From positions 5,766,001 through 5,830,000 of the forward strand of contig CAWICN010000001.1 of NCBI GenBank assembly GCA_963834725.1: 64,000 nt of DNA. Reading direction: 5' to 3'. A program made the position numbers and the translations under genes. The stretch is from PALSA-693 sp963834725. Lineage in GTDB: Bacteria; Actinomycetota; Acidimicrobiia; Acidimicrobiales; Palsa-688. Positions 25,542-33,618 of this stretch are shown piece by piece (position 1 is the stretch's first letter; each line of letters starts with the position of its first letter). The notes beneath the pieces were generated by a model. The model was not told where the DNA came from, did no database searches, and saw only the letters and a program-made list of their open reading frames with translations.

Positions 25542-26320
25542 AGCTCGGTGAGTTCAGCGTCGAACACATCATCGACGGGTCCGGCCGGTTCAGACCCACG
25601 CGGTCGTTTGTTGGCTCTACCGACGAACAGTGGGCCGACCACCGGTACCTGCTCGACGAGGATGGACGCCTGCCGTTCACCATGGGAGGCTTTCTGATTC
25701 GCGGCCGCAACCGGGTGGTACTGATCGACGCCGGCCTCGGACCGGGCGAGCTGATGGGCATCCAGGCCGGTGCGATGATCGAGAACCTCGAGAAGGCCGG
25801 TGTGACGGCCGCGGAGGTGACCGATGTGGTCTTCACCCATCTCCATATCGATCACATCGGATGGGTCTCACACGACGGCGCGACGGTGTTTCCTAACGCC
25901 GTACACCGGTGCTCGAGCTCGGACTGGGCTCACTTCATGGTCGACAACCGGGGTTCCGAAGCCGAACGAATTCAACCAGCTGCGGACCGGTTCGAGATGT
26001 GGGACGGCGAGATGACGATCCTGCCCGGGCTCGACAGCATGTCGACACCTGGCCACACCCCCGGCAGCACCACGCTGGTGCTGTCCTCGGGCCCGGAGCG
26101 AATCATGTTCCTCGGCGACGTCGTGCATTGTCCCATTCAGCTCGAAGAGGACGAGTGGTCGGCCTTCTTCGATGTAGATCCGGACTTGGCCAAACGGACC
26201 CGCAACGCCCTGGCCCGTGAGCTCGAAGGCACCGGCGTCCGGGTTTCGGGCACCCACTTCCCCGAGATGCACTTCGGCCGGCTGGTGCTGGCCGAAGGCA
26301 AGCGCCGCTTCGTGGTTTGA
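25538..26320 (+). CDS. MBL-fold hydrolase, lactonase-like
   Basis: A 260-residue metallo-beta-lactamase-fold protein. VVFTHLHIDHIGWVSHDG carries HxHxDH near residues 101-106; DSMSTPGHTPGSTTLVLSSG and IMFLGDVVHCPIQL supply the next His and the bridging Asp, and SGTHFPEMHFGRLV the final His. The order and length match the AHL-lactonase / methyl-parathion-hydrolase branch. The ATG overlaps the luciferase-like gene stop (ATGA), so it is translated with the oxygenases. After a Baeyer-Villiger oxygenase, a lactone or ester hydrolase is the expected next step; this assignment is from context. Quorum-signal lactonase activity is an alternative. Confidence 0.87.
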   Translation: MKLGEFSVEHIIDGSGRFRPTRSFVGSTDEQWADHRYLLDEDGRLPFTMGGFLIRGRNRVVLIDAGLGPGELMGIQAGAMIENLEKAGVTAAEVTDVVFTHLHIDHIGWVSHDGATVFPNAVHRCSSSDWAHFMVDNRGSEAERIQPAADRFEMWDGEMTILPGLDSMSTPGHTPGSTTLVLSSGPERIMFLGDVVHCPIQLEEDEWSAFFDVDPDLAKRTRNALARELEGTGVRVSGTHFPEMHFGRLVLAEGKRRFVV

Positions 26321-26375
26321 TCACCGCCGGGCGGTCGCAGGAGACCGTAACTTGCTTGGTGAAAGGATCGCAAAG

Positions 26376-26966
26376 ATGAGCGACAACCCGACGGCGACAT
26401 TCGTCCCGCTCCGCGAAGTAGGGGGCCAGCTTCTCCCCGTGCCGGGGCAGTGGGTCATCGATCCCGGACACTCGAGTCTGGCCTTCGAATCGCGGCACAT
26501 GGTGGTGACCCGAATGCGGGGTCGGTTCCGATCCTTCTCGGGCGAGTTCCACATCGAGGTACAGCCGGAGGAGTCCTGGGTGGAAGTGTCTATTGACGCG
26601 GCCAGCCTCGACACGACCAACGCCGACGCGGACGGAAGCCTCAAGGGCGAGAGGTTCCTTAATGTCGAACGGTATCCCACCCTGCACTACCGTAGCTCCG
26701 AGATCCATCACGTGGAGGCCAACCGGTGGCAAGTCAACGGGACCTTGACGATCAAAGGGATAAGCCACCCGATCATCCTGGATGCCACGTTTGAGGGAGC
26801 CGTGGCCGCGGGTCGTGCGGCGCGAGCGAAAATGGCATTCGTGGCGCGCGGCGAGTTCGACCGGCGGGACTACGGGATGGACTTCAATATTCCCGTGCCG
26901 TCAGGCGGATGGATCGTCGGTAACCGGGTTCGTCTCGAGCTCGACGTGGAAGCCTCCCTGCCCTGA
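26376..26966 (+). CDS. YceI family (lipocalin-like) protein
   Basis: A 196-residue beta-barrel protein of the YceI family, members of which bind amphiphilic or polyisoprenoid molecules. Family strands are WVIDPGHSSLAFESRHM, VTRMRGRFRSFSGEFHI, WVEVSIDAASLDTTN, YPTLHYRSSEIHHVE, WQVNGTLTIKGISHPIILDA and RRDYGMDFNIP. No signal peptide is present, so it is cytoplasmic. ATG 26376 is preceded by GAAAGG. It lies 55 bases after the hydrolase gene and is probably the last cistron of the oxygenase operon; a hydrophobic-ligand carrier would fit a pathway that oxidises a terpenoid or steroid-like ketone. The ligand is not known. Confidence 0.9.
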   Translation: MSDNPTATFVPLREVGGQLLPVPGQWVIDPGHSSLAFESRHMVVTRMRGRFRSFSGEFHIEVQPEESWVEVSIDAASLDTTNADADGSLKGERFLNVERYPTLHYRSSEIHHVEANRWQVNGTLTIKGISHPIILDATFEGAVAAGRAARAKMAFVARGEFDRRDYGMDFNIPVPSGGWIVGNRVRLELDVEASLP

Positions 26967-27030
26967 AAGAACACACGTTTTCGGACCTGGCTAGCATCCG
27001 CGCCAGAGTCGTTGAAGGGAGGGCGGCGTA

Positions 27031-27915
27031 GTGGCGATCAAGTCGATCAAGTCGACCAAGGCGATCAAGTCGACCAAGGCGATCAAATCGACCAGAAAGG
27101 ATTCGGCCAAGAACGGGAAACCGGCGCAGTTATCCGGCAAGCTCTACAAGCCGGAGCTCTACCGTTTGCAATCCGAACTGGTCAAGCTGCAGGAGTGGGT
27201 CCGCCAGGAGCGCGCCCGGGTCGTGATTGTGTTTGAAGGTCGTGACGCGGCCGGCAAGGGCAGCACCGTCAAACGCGTGACCCAGTATCTCAACCCTCGA
27301 GTTGCACGGATCGTTGCTCTCCCCGCACCCACCGAGCGTGAGCGAACGCAATGGTATTTCGAGCGCTACGTCGGGCACCTGCCGGCCGCCGGCGAGATCG
27401 TGCTTTTCGACCGTAGCTGGTACAACCGTGCCGGCGTCGAGCGAGTGATGGGGTTCTGCACCGAGACTGAATACCGCCGCTTTCTTCACCAGTGCCCAAT
27501 ATTCGAGCGCTTGTTGGTCGAGGACGGCATATTGCTACGGAAATACTGGTTTTCCGTGAGTGAGGCGGAGCAGGAAAACCGATTCCGGTCGAGGAGGGAT
27601 GATCCCATGCGACGCTGGAAGCTCTCCGGCATCGACCTCGAGTCGATAAAGCGATGGGAAGACTATTCCCGGGCCAAAGACGAGATGTTCGTCCAAACTG
27701 ATATTCCCGAAGCCCCGTGGTACGTAGTCGAGAGCGAGGATAAGCGTCGAGCCCGGGTCAATATGATCGCTCATCTCTTGTCCACGATCCCTTATTACGA
27801 CGTGGAGTGGATTCCTATCGAATTGCCGAAGCCTGACCGCTCCAAGGGATATGAGCGACCGTCGAGGACGACCCAGACCTACATTCCTGATCACGCGGCC
27901 ACCCTCTCATCCTGA
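27031..27915 (+). CDS. ppk2: polyphosphate kinase 2 (PPK2) family protein
   Basis: A 294-residue single-domain PPK2, which uses polyphosphate to phosphorylate nucleotides. Walker A is VIVFEGRDAAGKGSTVKRV near residues 66-84; the lid region has TERERTQWYFERYVGHLPAA; Walker B is EIVLFDRSWYNRAGVERVMG. Further family marks are LLRKYWFSVSEAEQENRF and RRWKLSGIDLESIKRWEDYS. GTG 27031 follows GGGAGGG. The first 22 residues are a lysine/serine/threonine repeat from an 18-base tandem unit, absent from typical PPK2 and possibly a polyphosphate- or nucleoid-binding tail. The CYTH-CHAD gene at 40049 is another polyphosphate-linked protein in this window. Confidence 0.94.
   Translation: MAIKSIKSTKAIKSTKAIKSTRKDSAKNGKPAQLSGKLYKPELYRLQSELVKLQEWVRQERARVVIVFEGRDAAGKGSTVKRVTQYLNPRVARIVALPAPTERERTQWYFERYVGHLPAAGEIVLFDRSWYNRAGVERVMGFCTETEYRRFLHQCPIFERLLVEDGILLRKYWFSVSEAEQENRFRSRRDDPMRRWKLSGIDLESIKRWEDYSRAKDEMFVQTDIPEAPWYVVESEDKRRARVNMIAHLLSTIPYYDVEWIPIELPKPDRSKGYERPSRTTQTYIPDHAATLSS
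27034..27096 (+). repeat. 18-bp in-frame tandem repeat in ppk2
   Basis: Units related to GCGATCAAGTCGACCAAG repeat head to tail (27061-27078, 27079-27096, with an expanded copy at 27034-27060) and encode alternating AIKS and TK blocks. The period is divisible by three, so copy-number change only lengthens or shortens the basic tail. Confidence 0.85.
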
Positions 27916-27922
27916 CGACAAT

Positions 27923-28424
27923 CTACGAGAGGAGCTGGTCGGTGAGGATCGCTCGTAACCAGTTCTCGTAGCGCTCGCCGCTCCATCCCCGGTCGACGAC
28001 GAGCAGACCGTAGACCTCGGGTGACGCAAGGGCATGAATGATGTGGGCGGCGTCGCGCTCGGCGCAGCCCGGGCCGCAGGGCACCCGAACGAGCAAGAGA
28101 ACGGGCGATACGGTGCTGGCCCTCGTGACGTTGACGAGCGAGCTCGGCGAGCAAGGATGCGGCGTCTTCGTCGGACTTGGCCGCGTCTGCGAGGATGCGA
28201 TGAACAGGGCCGACGCGGGCCATCACCTCGCGGAGTAGCGCCGCAAAACCCGCCACCTGGTTTTCCGGCTCACGGTCGGAGAGCAGGGTGCGCACCCGCG
28301 GGCGGTCCACCATCGCCACCGCTTCGTCATCGCCCACGACCGAGACGTCGAGAACGGCCTTCAGAATCCCGAGCTTGGAGGAGAACAGCCGGTACACCGT
28401 CGCTTGCGGAGTATCCGATGGCAT
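27923..28424 (-). pseudogene. TetR-family regulator remnant, truncated and frameshifted
   Basis: The minus-strand frame from ATG 28424 reads MPSDTPQATVYRLFSSKLGI, which is the recognition helix and following helix of a TetR protein, then AVLDVSVVGDDEAVAMVDRP through AARSLARSGALRPGLR-type ligand-domain helices. The first 35-40 residues, most of the DNA-binding domain, are missing. Near 28080 the coding shifts frame; the continuation RDAAHIIHALASPEVYGLLV, VDRGWSGERYENWLRAILTD and QLLS ends at TAG 27923. Both defects make a working repressor unlikely. The 5' end overlaps the ATG of the VOC gene through CATG, so the two genes are head-to-head with no promoter space left. Confidence 0.7.
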
Positions 28425-29029
28425 GACCTCCATCGAGTCCGTCACCCTCGAAGTTCCCGACCCCACGGCCGCCAACGACTTACATGGCCGCCTTCGGCAT
28501 GGGCCCGCAGGTGGGCGTACGCGCCTCCGAGGCGCCGACAGCTGGCTTTCGTGGCTTCACGATGTCGCTCGTGGTATTCCAGCCCGGCACCGTCCGCGGC
28601 CTCTTCGATGCCGGCCTCGACGCCGGCGCCACGCCACTGAAGCCAGTCAGGAAGGGCCTTTGGGGCTACGGGGGCGTCCTCCAGGGCCCGGATGGGACGA
28701 TCTGGAAGGTCGCAAAATCGTCGAAGAAGGACACCGGCCCCGCCAGTCAGCAGATCGACGACATCGTGCTCCTGCTGGGAGTAGCGGACATGGCTGCGAG
28801 CAAGCGGTTCTATGTCGACCGCGGCCTCGTGGTGGCGAGGAGCTTTGGCCGTAAGTACGTCGAGTTTTCCGCCCCGTCGACGCCCATCAAGCTGGCGCTC
28901 TACGGGCGCCGGGCCCTGGCCAAGGACGCCGGCGTCTCCCCGGACGGCACCGGATCGCACCGGATCGTGATTGAGAGCGATGCCGGGCCCTTCACCGACC
29001 CGGACGGGTTCGCGTGGGAGGCCGCATAA
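28423..29029 (+). pseudogene. two-domain VOC (glyoxalase-like) protein with a frameshift near its start
   Basis: ATG 28423 begins MTSIESVTLEVPDPTAAND and then loses frame at about 28480; two added bases would give NDFYMAAFG and join the long downstream frame GPQVGVRASEAP, then TAGFRGFTMSLVVFQPGTV. Both VOC modules are there: PVRKGLWGYGGVLQGPDGTI then WKVAKSSKKDTGPASQQIDD, and IVLLLGVADMAASKRFYVDR through HRIVIESDAGPFTDPDGFAW. The intact product would be about 200 residues. It is head-to-head with the TetR remnant, a common arrangement for VOC genes controlled by their neighbour. Either a real pseudogene or a two-base assembly error. Confidence 0.72.
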
Positions 29030-29046
29030 CAGTGAGGGGGGCGGCG

Positions 29047-29110
29047 ACCGATGTTCGCGACCATCGGTCCGTTCGCGGCGAACATCGGTCCGATCGCGGC
29101 GAACATCGGT
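29047..29110. repeat. 12-bp inverted repeat plus 21-bp direct repeat
   Basis: ACCGATGTTCGC (29047-29058) is the exact reverse complement of GCGAACATCGGT, which occurs at 29078-29089 and again at 29099-29110 inside two 21-base direct repeats. The block lies between the VOC gene and the glycosidase gene. It could fold as alternative hairpins or serve as a multi-site operator. No T run follows. Confidence 0.7.
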
Positions 29111-29225
29111 GGTCATGGTCAGTGCCGGGCAGGTCAGGGCCAGGTGGTTCAGGGCAAGATTAAGAAACCAGAAAACTTCTCATTCGGGTTAACCCGCGCC
29201 GGACGGGACATCTAGCTTCGTTGAG

Positions 29226-30407
29226 GTGAGAGGGCCAAAGGAGTTCAGGCGAAGCGTGCCAGCCGGGAGCCCCGGGTCGAAGCCCTGGTACCGGCACCCG
29301 GCCGCGCTCATGGCCGCCGTCGGGGCCGCGGCTCCGCTCAGCCTCTTGGCTGGCTGTGGGTCTCGCTCTCATGTCGCAGGTCATCCGCTCCCCGCCCGTC
29401 CAGCAGCGGCGACAGGTTCATCCAGTTCATCCCAGATGGCGCCATCGGCTGCGAGGATTCGGCCGACGCGACGCTCTCCGCCCACCACTGTCCCGGCTCG
29501 GACCGTCCCGGCGATCACGCGGCCGGTGCCGCCGCCGACGATGCGGCCGGTGCCCCCGCCAACGACGCGGCCGGTGCCGCCGTCCAGCCCGCCCGTGCCG
29601 GCGCTACCGAAACCTGCGCCGATCCCGGGCGGGGCGGCCTGGCAGCCGGCAGGTGCCCGGCTGGCCGGGGGTTATGCCATCTACACCACCTACCTGAGCC
29701 CCGCGTCCGGCTTCCCTGCCGCCGGTGTCGGGTGGATCGACCACGCTGCCACCCGCCTCGCTCTCTATGCCGGCACCAGCGAACCTTACGGAACCTGGCC
29801 CCAGCAGGGAGCGGTTGGCGTCGGCGAGACCCCGATGCTGCTCGCCGCCTTCAACTCCGGCTTCAAGATCTATTCCTATGACACGGGCTGGTACGAGCAA
29901 GGGCGCAGCGCCATTGCCCTTCAGCCCGGGGCGGCATCCCTGGTGATCTTCACCAATGGCAGCGCCACTGTCGGGGAGTGGGGTCGAGATGTCACCCTCG
30001 GGCCGACCGTGGCTGCAGTCCGCCAAAACATCACGCTCCTCGTCGATCATGGCGAACCTTCGCCAGCGGCCAACGACCCCGGCCAGTGGGGCGCGGTATT
30101 GGGAGGTGGTTCCTACACGTGGCGGTCCGGTGTCGGCGTCACCGCGAGCGGCGACCTGGTGTACGTGGCCGGTCCGGATCTGGACCCGATGTTGCTCGCT
30201 CGCCTCCTGGTCGCCGCCGGCAGCATCCGGGCCATGGAACTCGACATCAACCCGGAATGGGTGTCCTTTTCCAGCTTCACCCATGCCGGCGGGGTCGCGG
30301 GCGGCGGCCTCATCACCGGCGCCAACCTTCTGTCCGGCATGTACTTCTCGCCAAGTCACTACCTTCAACCCTTCTCCCGGGACTTCTTCGCCGTCTTCGC
30401 GGGGTAA
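29226..30407 (+). CDS. phosphodiester glycosidase (NAGPA/DUF2233-like) exported protein
   Basis: A 393-residue exported protein. A basic start is followed by AALMAAVGAAAPLSLLAGCG, a hydrophobic segment ending in a lipobox-like LAGC, so it is probably a lipoprotein. Residues about 65-140 are Pro/Thr/Arg-rich with a repeated RPVPPPT unit. The C-terminal domain matches the phosphodiester-glycosidase family (uncovering-enzyme type): LLAAFNSGFKIYSYDTGWYE, GRDVTLGPTVAAVRQNITLL, YTWRSGVGVTASGDLVYVAG and IRAMELDINPEWVSF. GTG 29226 is the first start. These enzymes remove sugars from phosphodiesters in wall polymers or glycolipids; the substrate here is unknown. Confidence 0.83.
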   Translation: MRGPKEFRRSVPAGSPGSKPWYRHPAALMAAVGAAAPLSLLAGCGSRSHVAGHPLPARPAAATGSSSSSQMAPSAARIRPTRRSPPTTVPARTVPAITRPVPPPTMRPVPPPTTRPVPPSSPPVPALPKPAPIPGGAAWQPAGARLAGGYAIYTTYLSPASGFPAAGVGWIDHAATRLALYAGTSEPYGTWPQQGAVGVGETPMLLAAFNSGFKIYSYDTGWYEQGRSAIALQPGAASLVIFTNGSATVGEWGRDVTLGPTVAAVRQNITLLVDHGEPSPAANDPGQWGAVLGGGSYTWRSGVGVTASGDLVYVAGPDLDPMLLARLLVAAGSIRAMELDINPEWVSFSSFTHAGGVAGGGLITGANLLSGMYFSPSHYLQPFSRDFFAVFAG

Positions 30408-30562
30408 CGGGCGGTCTGCCCGGTTGGGGCGGCACGGGCACCGGCTCGGGCACGGCTGACCAGTCCCCGCGGCGGTCCTCCGGGCCGGGCACCAGCCGCG
30501 ACAGAAAACCCTGGCACGCCCCCCGTACGGACCCGTGACGAGGAGACCTAGCATGCCAGGTC

Positions 30563-31195
30563 GTGATCGAACGCTTCGATAGGCCTGCTCGTGCCGCCAT
30601 AGAGAGCGCCTACCAGGCCGCAAGGGAGCTCGAACACAACCAGGTCGGCACCGAACATCTGCTCCTCGGGGTACTGGCCCAGCCCGGTACCAGAGCGGCC
30701 GGAGCACTCATGGCCTGCGGAGCAACCCTCGAGGGCTGCCGGGCGAAAGTCGCCGAGGCCGTAGCCAGCAAGCGGCCCGGGACAGCGGGGCCGGAGCTGA
30801 CGTTCACTGATCGTGCCAACCTGGCCCTGGAACGCGCCAGCCGGCTTTCACTGCGCCAGCGGTGCGAACACGTCGAAGTCCGGCATATTTTGCTCAGCGT
30901 TCTCGACGTTGAAGGAACGGCGGGTCAGGTCCTGCGAGTCCTGGCGGTCGATCCTGATCGTGTACGTCACCGGCTGAATTCACAATCGGATCAAGGCCCG
31001 GCGCGTGAGTCTTCGAACTCCCTGGCCGATGAGCCTGGCGATGCGATGCCTCACTGCCGGCAGTGCGGCTCGAACCTCGACTCGACGCTGACGCACCGCG
31101 CGGTGGAGTCTCGAGACGACGACGGTGAAATGGCCCGCTTCGTTCTTCTCTATTGCTCGAGGTGCGGCTGCACTATTGCCGGCGTCCCGGGTTGA
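30563..31195 (+). CDS. Clp N-domain protein with C-terminal zinc ribbon
   Basis: A 210-residue protein with two Clp_N repeats, as at the N-terminus of ClpC or ClpA: VGTEHLLLGVLAQPGTRAAG in the first (about residues 5-70) and VEVRHILLSVLDVEGTAGQV in the second (about 80-140). Instead of AAA+ ATPase domains it ends with a linker and a four-cysteine zinc ribbon, CRQCGSN near 164 and YCSRCGCTIAG near 197. ClpC-like N-domains bind adaptors or marked substrates, so this could be an adaptor or a decoy; the ribbon suggests nucleic-acid or protein binding. GTG 30563 has AGG five bases away. It converges on the phosphoesterase gene. Confidence 0.85.
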   Translation: MIERFDRPARAAIESAYQAARELEHNQVGTEHLLLGVLAQPGTRAAGALMACGATLEGCRAKVAEAVASKRPGTAGPELTFTDRANLALERASRLSLRQRCEHVEVRHILLSVLDVEGTAGQVLRVLAVDPDRVRHRLNSQSDQGPARESSNSLADEPGDAMPHCRQCGSNLDSTLTHRAVESRDDDGEMARFVLLYCSRCGCTIAGVPG

Positions 31196-31227
31196 GGCGC
31201 GAACGCCACGGAGTGCTCAGTAGAGGA

Positions 31228-32298
31228 TCAGAGGTTGAACGCGCTCACCATCGACGGGTTGGCGGCGGCTTCGCCCAGCTTGGGCAGTCCGAGCAGCTCT
31301 TCTGCGGTCGCTAGCAGCGAATAGTGATTGAACAGGTCCCCCGCCCGGGTGCCCGCGACCGTGCTCGGGCTCATGACGATGGTGGCGATGTGGCAGCCGA
31401 TGTCTGAGGTGTTGGCGGCACAGTCGTTGCTGCTGCCGCCCTCGCCCTCGTCCCAGGTGAGAAATATCGCCACGGTGCCATGCGTGTACTCAGGGCTGTC
31501 AAAGATGAGCGGCAGGTTGTGGGCCAGCCAGGCGTCACCATCGGCAAGGGTGCCATTGTGCATGTCATTGACGAGGTTGGGGGTGATAAACGAGAACGCG
31601 GGCAGCGTGTCGTTGGCCAGATCTGCGCTCAAGGTCGAGTACGGCACATCAAAGGTCGAACACCCGCTAAGCGTCGGGTAATACGTGGGCGGATTATGGC
31701 GAACCGCATAGTTGCCCGTGTCGGATGGGTGACAGTTCGAGGGCATCGACTCCTCGTATGCCTTCCATGACTCGCCCTGAGCGAAAATGCTTGGGGCATC
31801 GGCGGTGCAGTCTCCAGACGGCGAGCAATCGGGTGTGAACGGCGCCAGACGGGCCAGGTTGAGCCCCGAGGTGGCTGCCACGTAGTTGGGCAGGCTGGGG
31901 TGCGTGATGTTGTGGTAGTTGGTAGCCAGTCCGCACTCCCCGGCCAGTGAGTTGATATATGGAGCATGGGAGGAGCCGATCACGCTGTCGTAGCTGTAGT
32001 TTTCCATGAAGATCCAGATCACATGCGTGTACCTGGGTGCGGCCGACCGGGACCCACAGGGGTGAGCCGCGGAGGGCGCAGTCGCTACACCGGGCCGTGT
32101 TGTGGGCGACGTCGCGGTGGGGGATGGGGAGGTCGCGGTGGGGGAAGGCGTCGTCGCAGTGGGGGAGGGCGACGTCACGGTGGCGCCACCGCCCGTCGTA
32201 GAGGACGTGCGTGGGTGCGACCCCGACCCGCACCCGGCGATGAAGACCGACAACGCCGTCAGGAGGAGCAGGGCCCTGCCGAGCGGCGAGCGGACCAC
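31228..32298 (-). CDS. phosphoesterase family lipoprotein (acid phosphatase / phospholipase C-like)
   Basis: A 356-residue lipoprotein. GTG 32298 gives a short basic start and LGRALLLLTALSVFIAGCGS, with lipobox FIAGC. A Ser/Pro/Thr-Ala repeat (SPSPTAT units) links to the catalytic domain of the phosphoesterase family: YTHVIWIFMENYSYDSVIGS with the metal-binding Glu-Asn, and TNYHNITHPSLPNYVAATSG with the catalytic Thr/Ser region, then FLTWDEGEGG and DLFNHYSLLATAEELLGLP. Such enzymes release phosphate from organic esters outside the cell. A longer frame upstream adds 46 residues without signal-peptide character. The gene is single and convergent with the Clp N-domain gene. Confidence 0.85.
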   Translation of the reverse strand: MVRSPLGRALLLLTALSVFIAGCGSGSHPRTSSTTGGGATVTSPSPTATTPSPTATSPSPTATSPTTRPGVATAPSAAHPCGSRSAAPRYTHVIWIFMENYSYDSVIGSSHAPYINSLAGECGLATNYHNITHPSLPNYVAATSGLNLARLAPFTPDCSPSGDCTADAPSIFAQGESWKAYEESMPSNCHPSDTGNYAVRHNPPTYYPTLSGCSTFDVPYSTLSADLANDTLPAFSFITPNLVNDMHNGTLADGDAWLAHNLPLIFDSPEYTHGTVAIFLTWDEGEGGSSNDCAANTSDIGCHIATIVMSPSTVAGTRAGDLFNHYSLLATAEELLGLPKLGEAAANPSMVSAFNL

Positions 32299-32561
32299 AA
32301 TCGAAGAGGGTAGCGCCCGATCCGGCTGGCGCCCAGGCAGCACGAAACGACTGCCAAGCCTTAAATGAAATGCCCGGCGCGCCGGGTGCAGAGTCAATTG
32401 CAGATCTTTCATGCTACGTGGATACATCCCGGGCACGGGTTGCGGGGCGGCCAGCTAGCTAGGATGCCGGCGCGGAGTCTTGAGCTACCGCGTTCGACAC
32501 GGCCGGCTATGGGAACAACAAGTGCAGGGTCATGGCTGGTGGCGTTGAACTGGGAGGCAGG

Positions 32562-33578
32562 ATGGATCGGATCCGGAAGTTCATGGTCGCTGCCAACGAA
32601 TGGCAAAGCCGGCATCGATGGTTCGCGGTGCCCTGGGCGGTGCAACAGAAGTTCAGTACCGATCAAGCCAACATGTGGGTCGTGGCCCTCGGGTGGTACG
32701 GGTTCCTGGCCATCTATCCGCTGTTGCTCGCAATAGTGACCGTGTTCGGTTTCATCGGGGTCGGCTCACTTGGATCGACCATCGTCAACACCCTGCACCG
32801 CTTCCCGGTTATCGGCACCGAGTTCAACCCCGGGAAAGGAGGGAGCAACCTGCATGGCAGCGTCTTTGGCCTGGTGATCGGTTTGGCCGGTCTTCTGTAT
32901 GGCTCCCAGGGCGTCACCCAGACCGCGCAAGCCGCCATGAACCGGGTCTGGAATGTCCCGCAGTTCGAGCGGCCGGGTTTCCTGCCCCGGCTTGGCCGCA
33001 GCCTGGCTGCCCTCACCACCATCGGAGCGGCGTTCGTCGTCAATGCCTTCGCTGGCACATGGGCGACGGGCAGCGGGCGGGATCTGATCGTTCGGGTGGC
33101 GATTATCGTCGGCCAGGTCGCGGTGAACGTGGTCTTCTACCTCGTAACTTTTCGCTTCCTCCTGGCGTCGGGTAGTGAGGTCGAGACCGGCTCGCTGCTG
33201 CCGGGTGCCATTGCCGGCGCGGTCGGCTTCACCGTTCTGATCACCGTCGGCACCGGACTGGTCTCGCATCAACTCCGCAATGAGAGCCAGGTCTATGGCG
33301 CCTTCGCCTCGGTGATCGGTGTCGTGTTGTTCCTCCTGCTTCTCGCCAAGCTGTCGCTGTACGCGGCCGAACTCAACCCGGTGCTCACCCGCCGCCTCTA
33401 TCCGCGGGCTTTACCGATGACCGGTCCGCTGCCGGCCGACCTCCAAAACGTGGACGACCTCGCTCAGGAAGAGCGGCGCACCCCCGACGAGCAAATCAGC
33501 GTGGAAGAGAGTGGCGGATCCCAGGCCGGTGCATCCCGGTCCTCATCGGGTAACCGCCGGGCCGGCACCAGCGGGTAA
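32562..33578 (+). CDS. YihY/BrkB family membrane protein
   Basis: A 338-residue integral membrane protein of the YihY (formerly RNase BN/BrkB) family, with about six helices. Recognisable parts are ANMWVVALGWYGFLAIYPLL, then LLAIVTVFGFIGVG; LVIGLAGLLYGSQGVTQTAQ and AAMNRVWNVP, the most conserved loop; and VYGAFASVIGVVLFLLLLAK. The soluble C-terminus is polar, ending with a Ser/Gly-rich tail. ATG 32562 follows GGGAGG at four bases; ATG 32532 is an alternative. The function of the family is unsettled (transport or envelope stability). It is divergent from the phosphoesterase gene. Confidence 0.9.
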   Translation: MDRIRKFMVAANEWQSRHRWFAVPWAVQQKFSTDQANMWVVALGWYGFLAIYPLLLAIVTVFGFIGVGSLGSTIVNTLHRFPVIGTEFNPGKGGSNLHGSVFGLVIGLAGLLYGSQGVTQTAQAAMNRVWNVPQFERPGFLPRLGRSLAALTTIGAAFVVNAFAGTWATGSGRDLIVRVAIIVGQVAVNVVFYLVTFRFLLASGSEVETGSLLPGAIAGAVGFTVLITVGTGLVSHQLRNESQVYGAFASVIGVVLFLLLLAKLSLYAAELNPVLTRRLYPRALPMTGPLPADLQNVDDLAQEERRTPDEQISVEESGGSQAGASRSSSGNRRAGTSG

Positions 33579-33618
33579 CCGCCGCTCCTCACCGGCGGCT
33601 GACCGCTCGGCCGAAACC

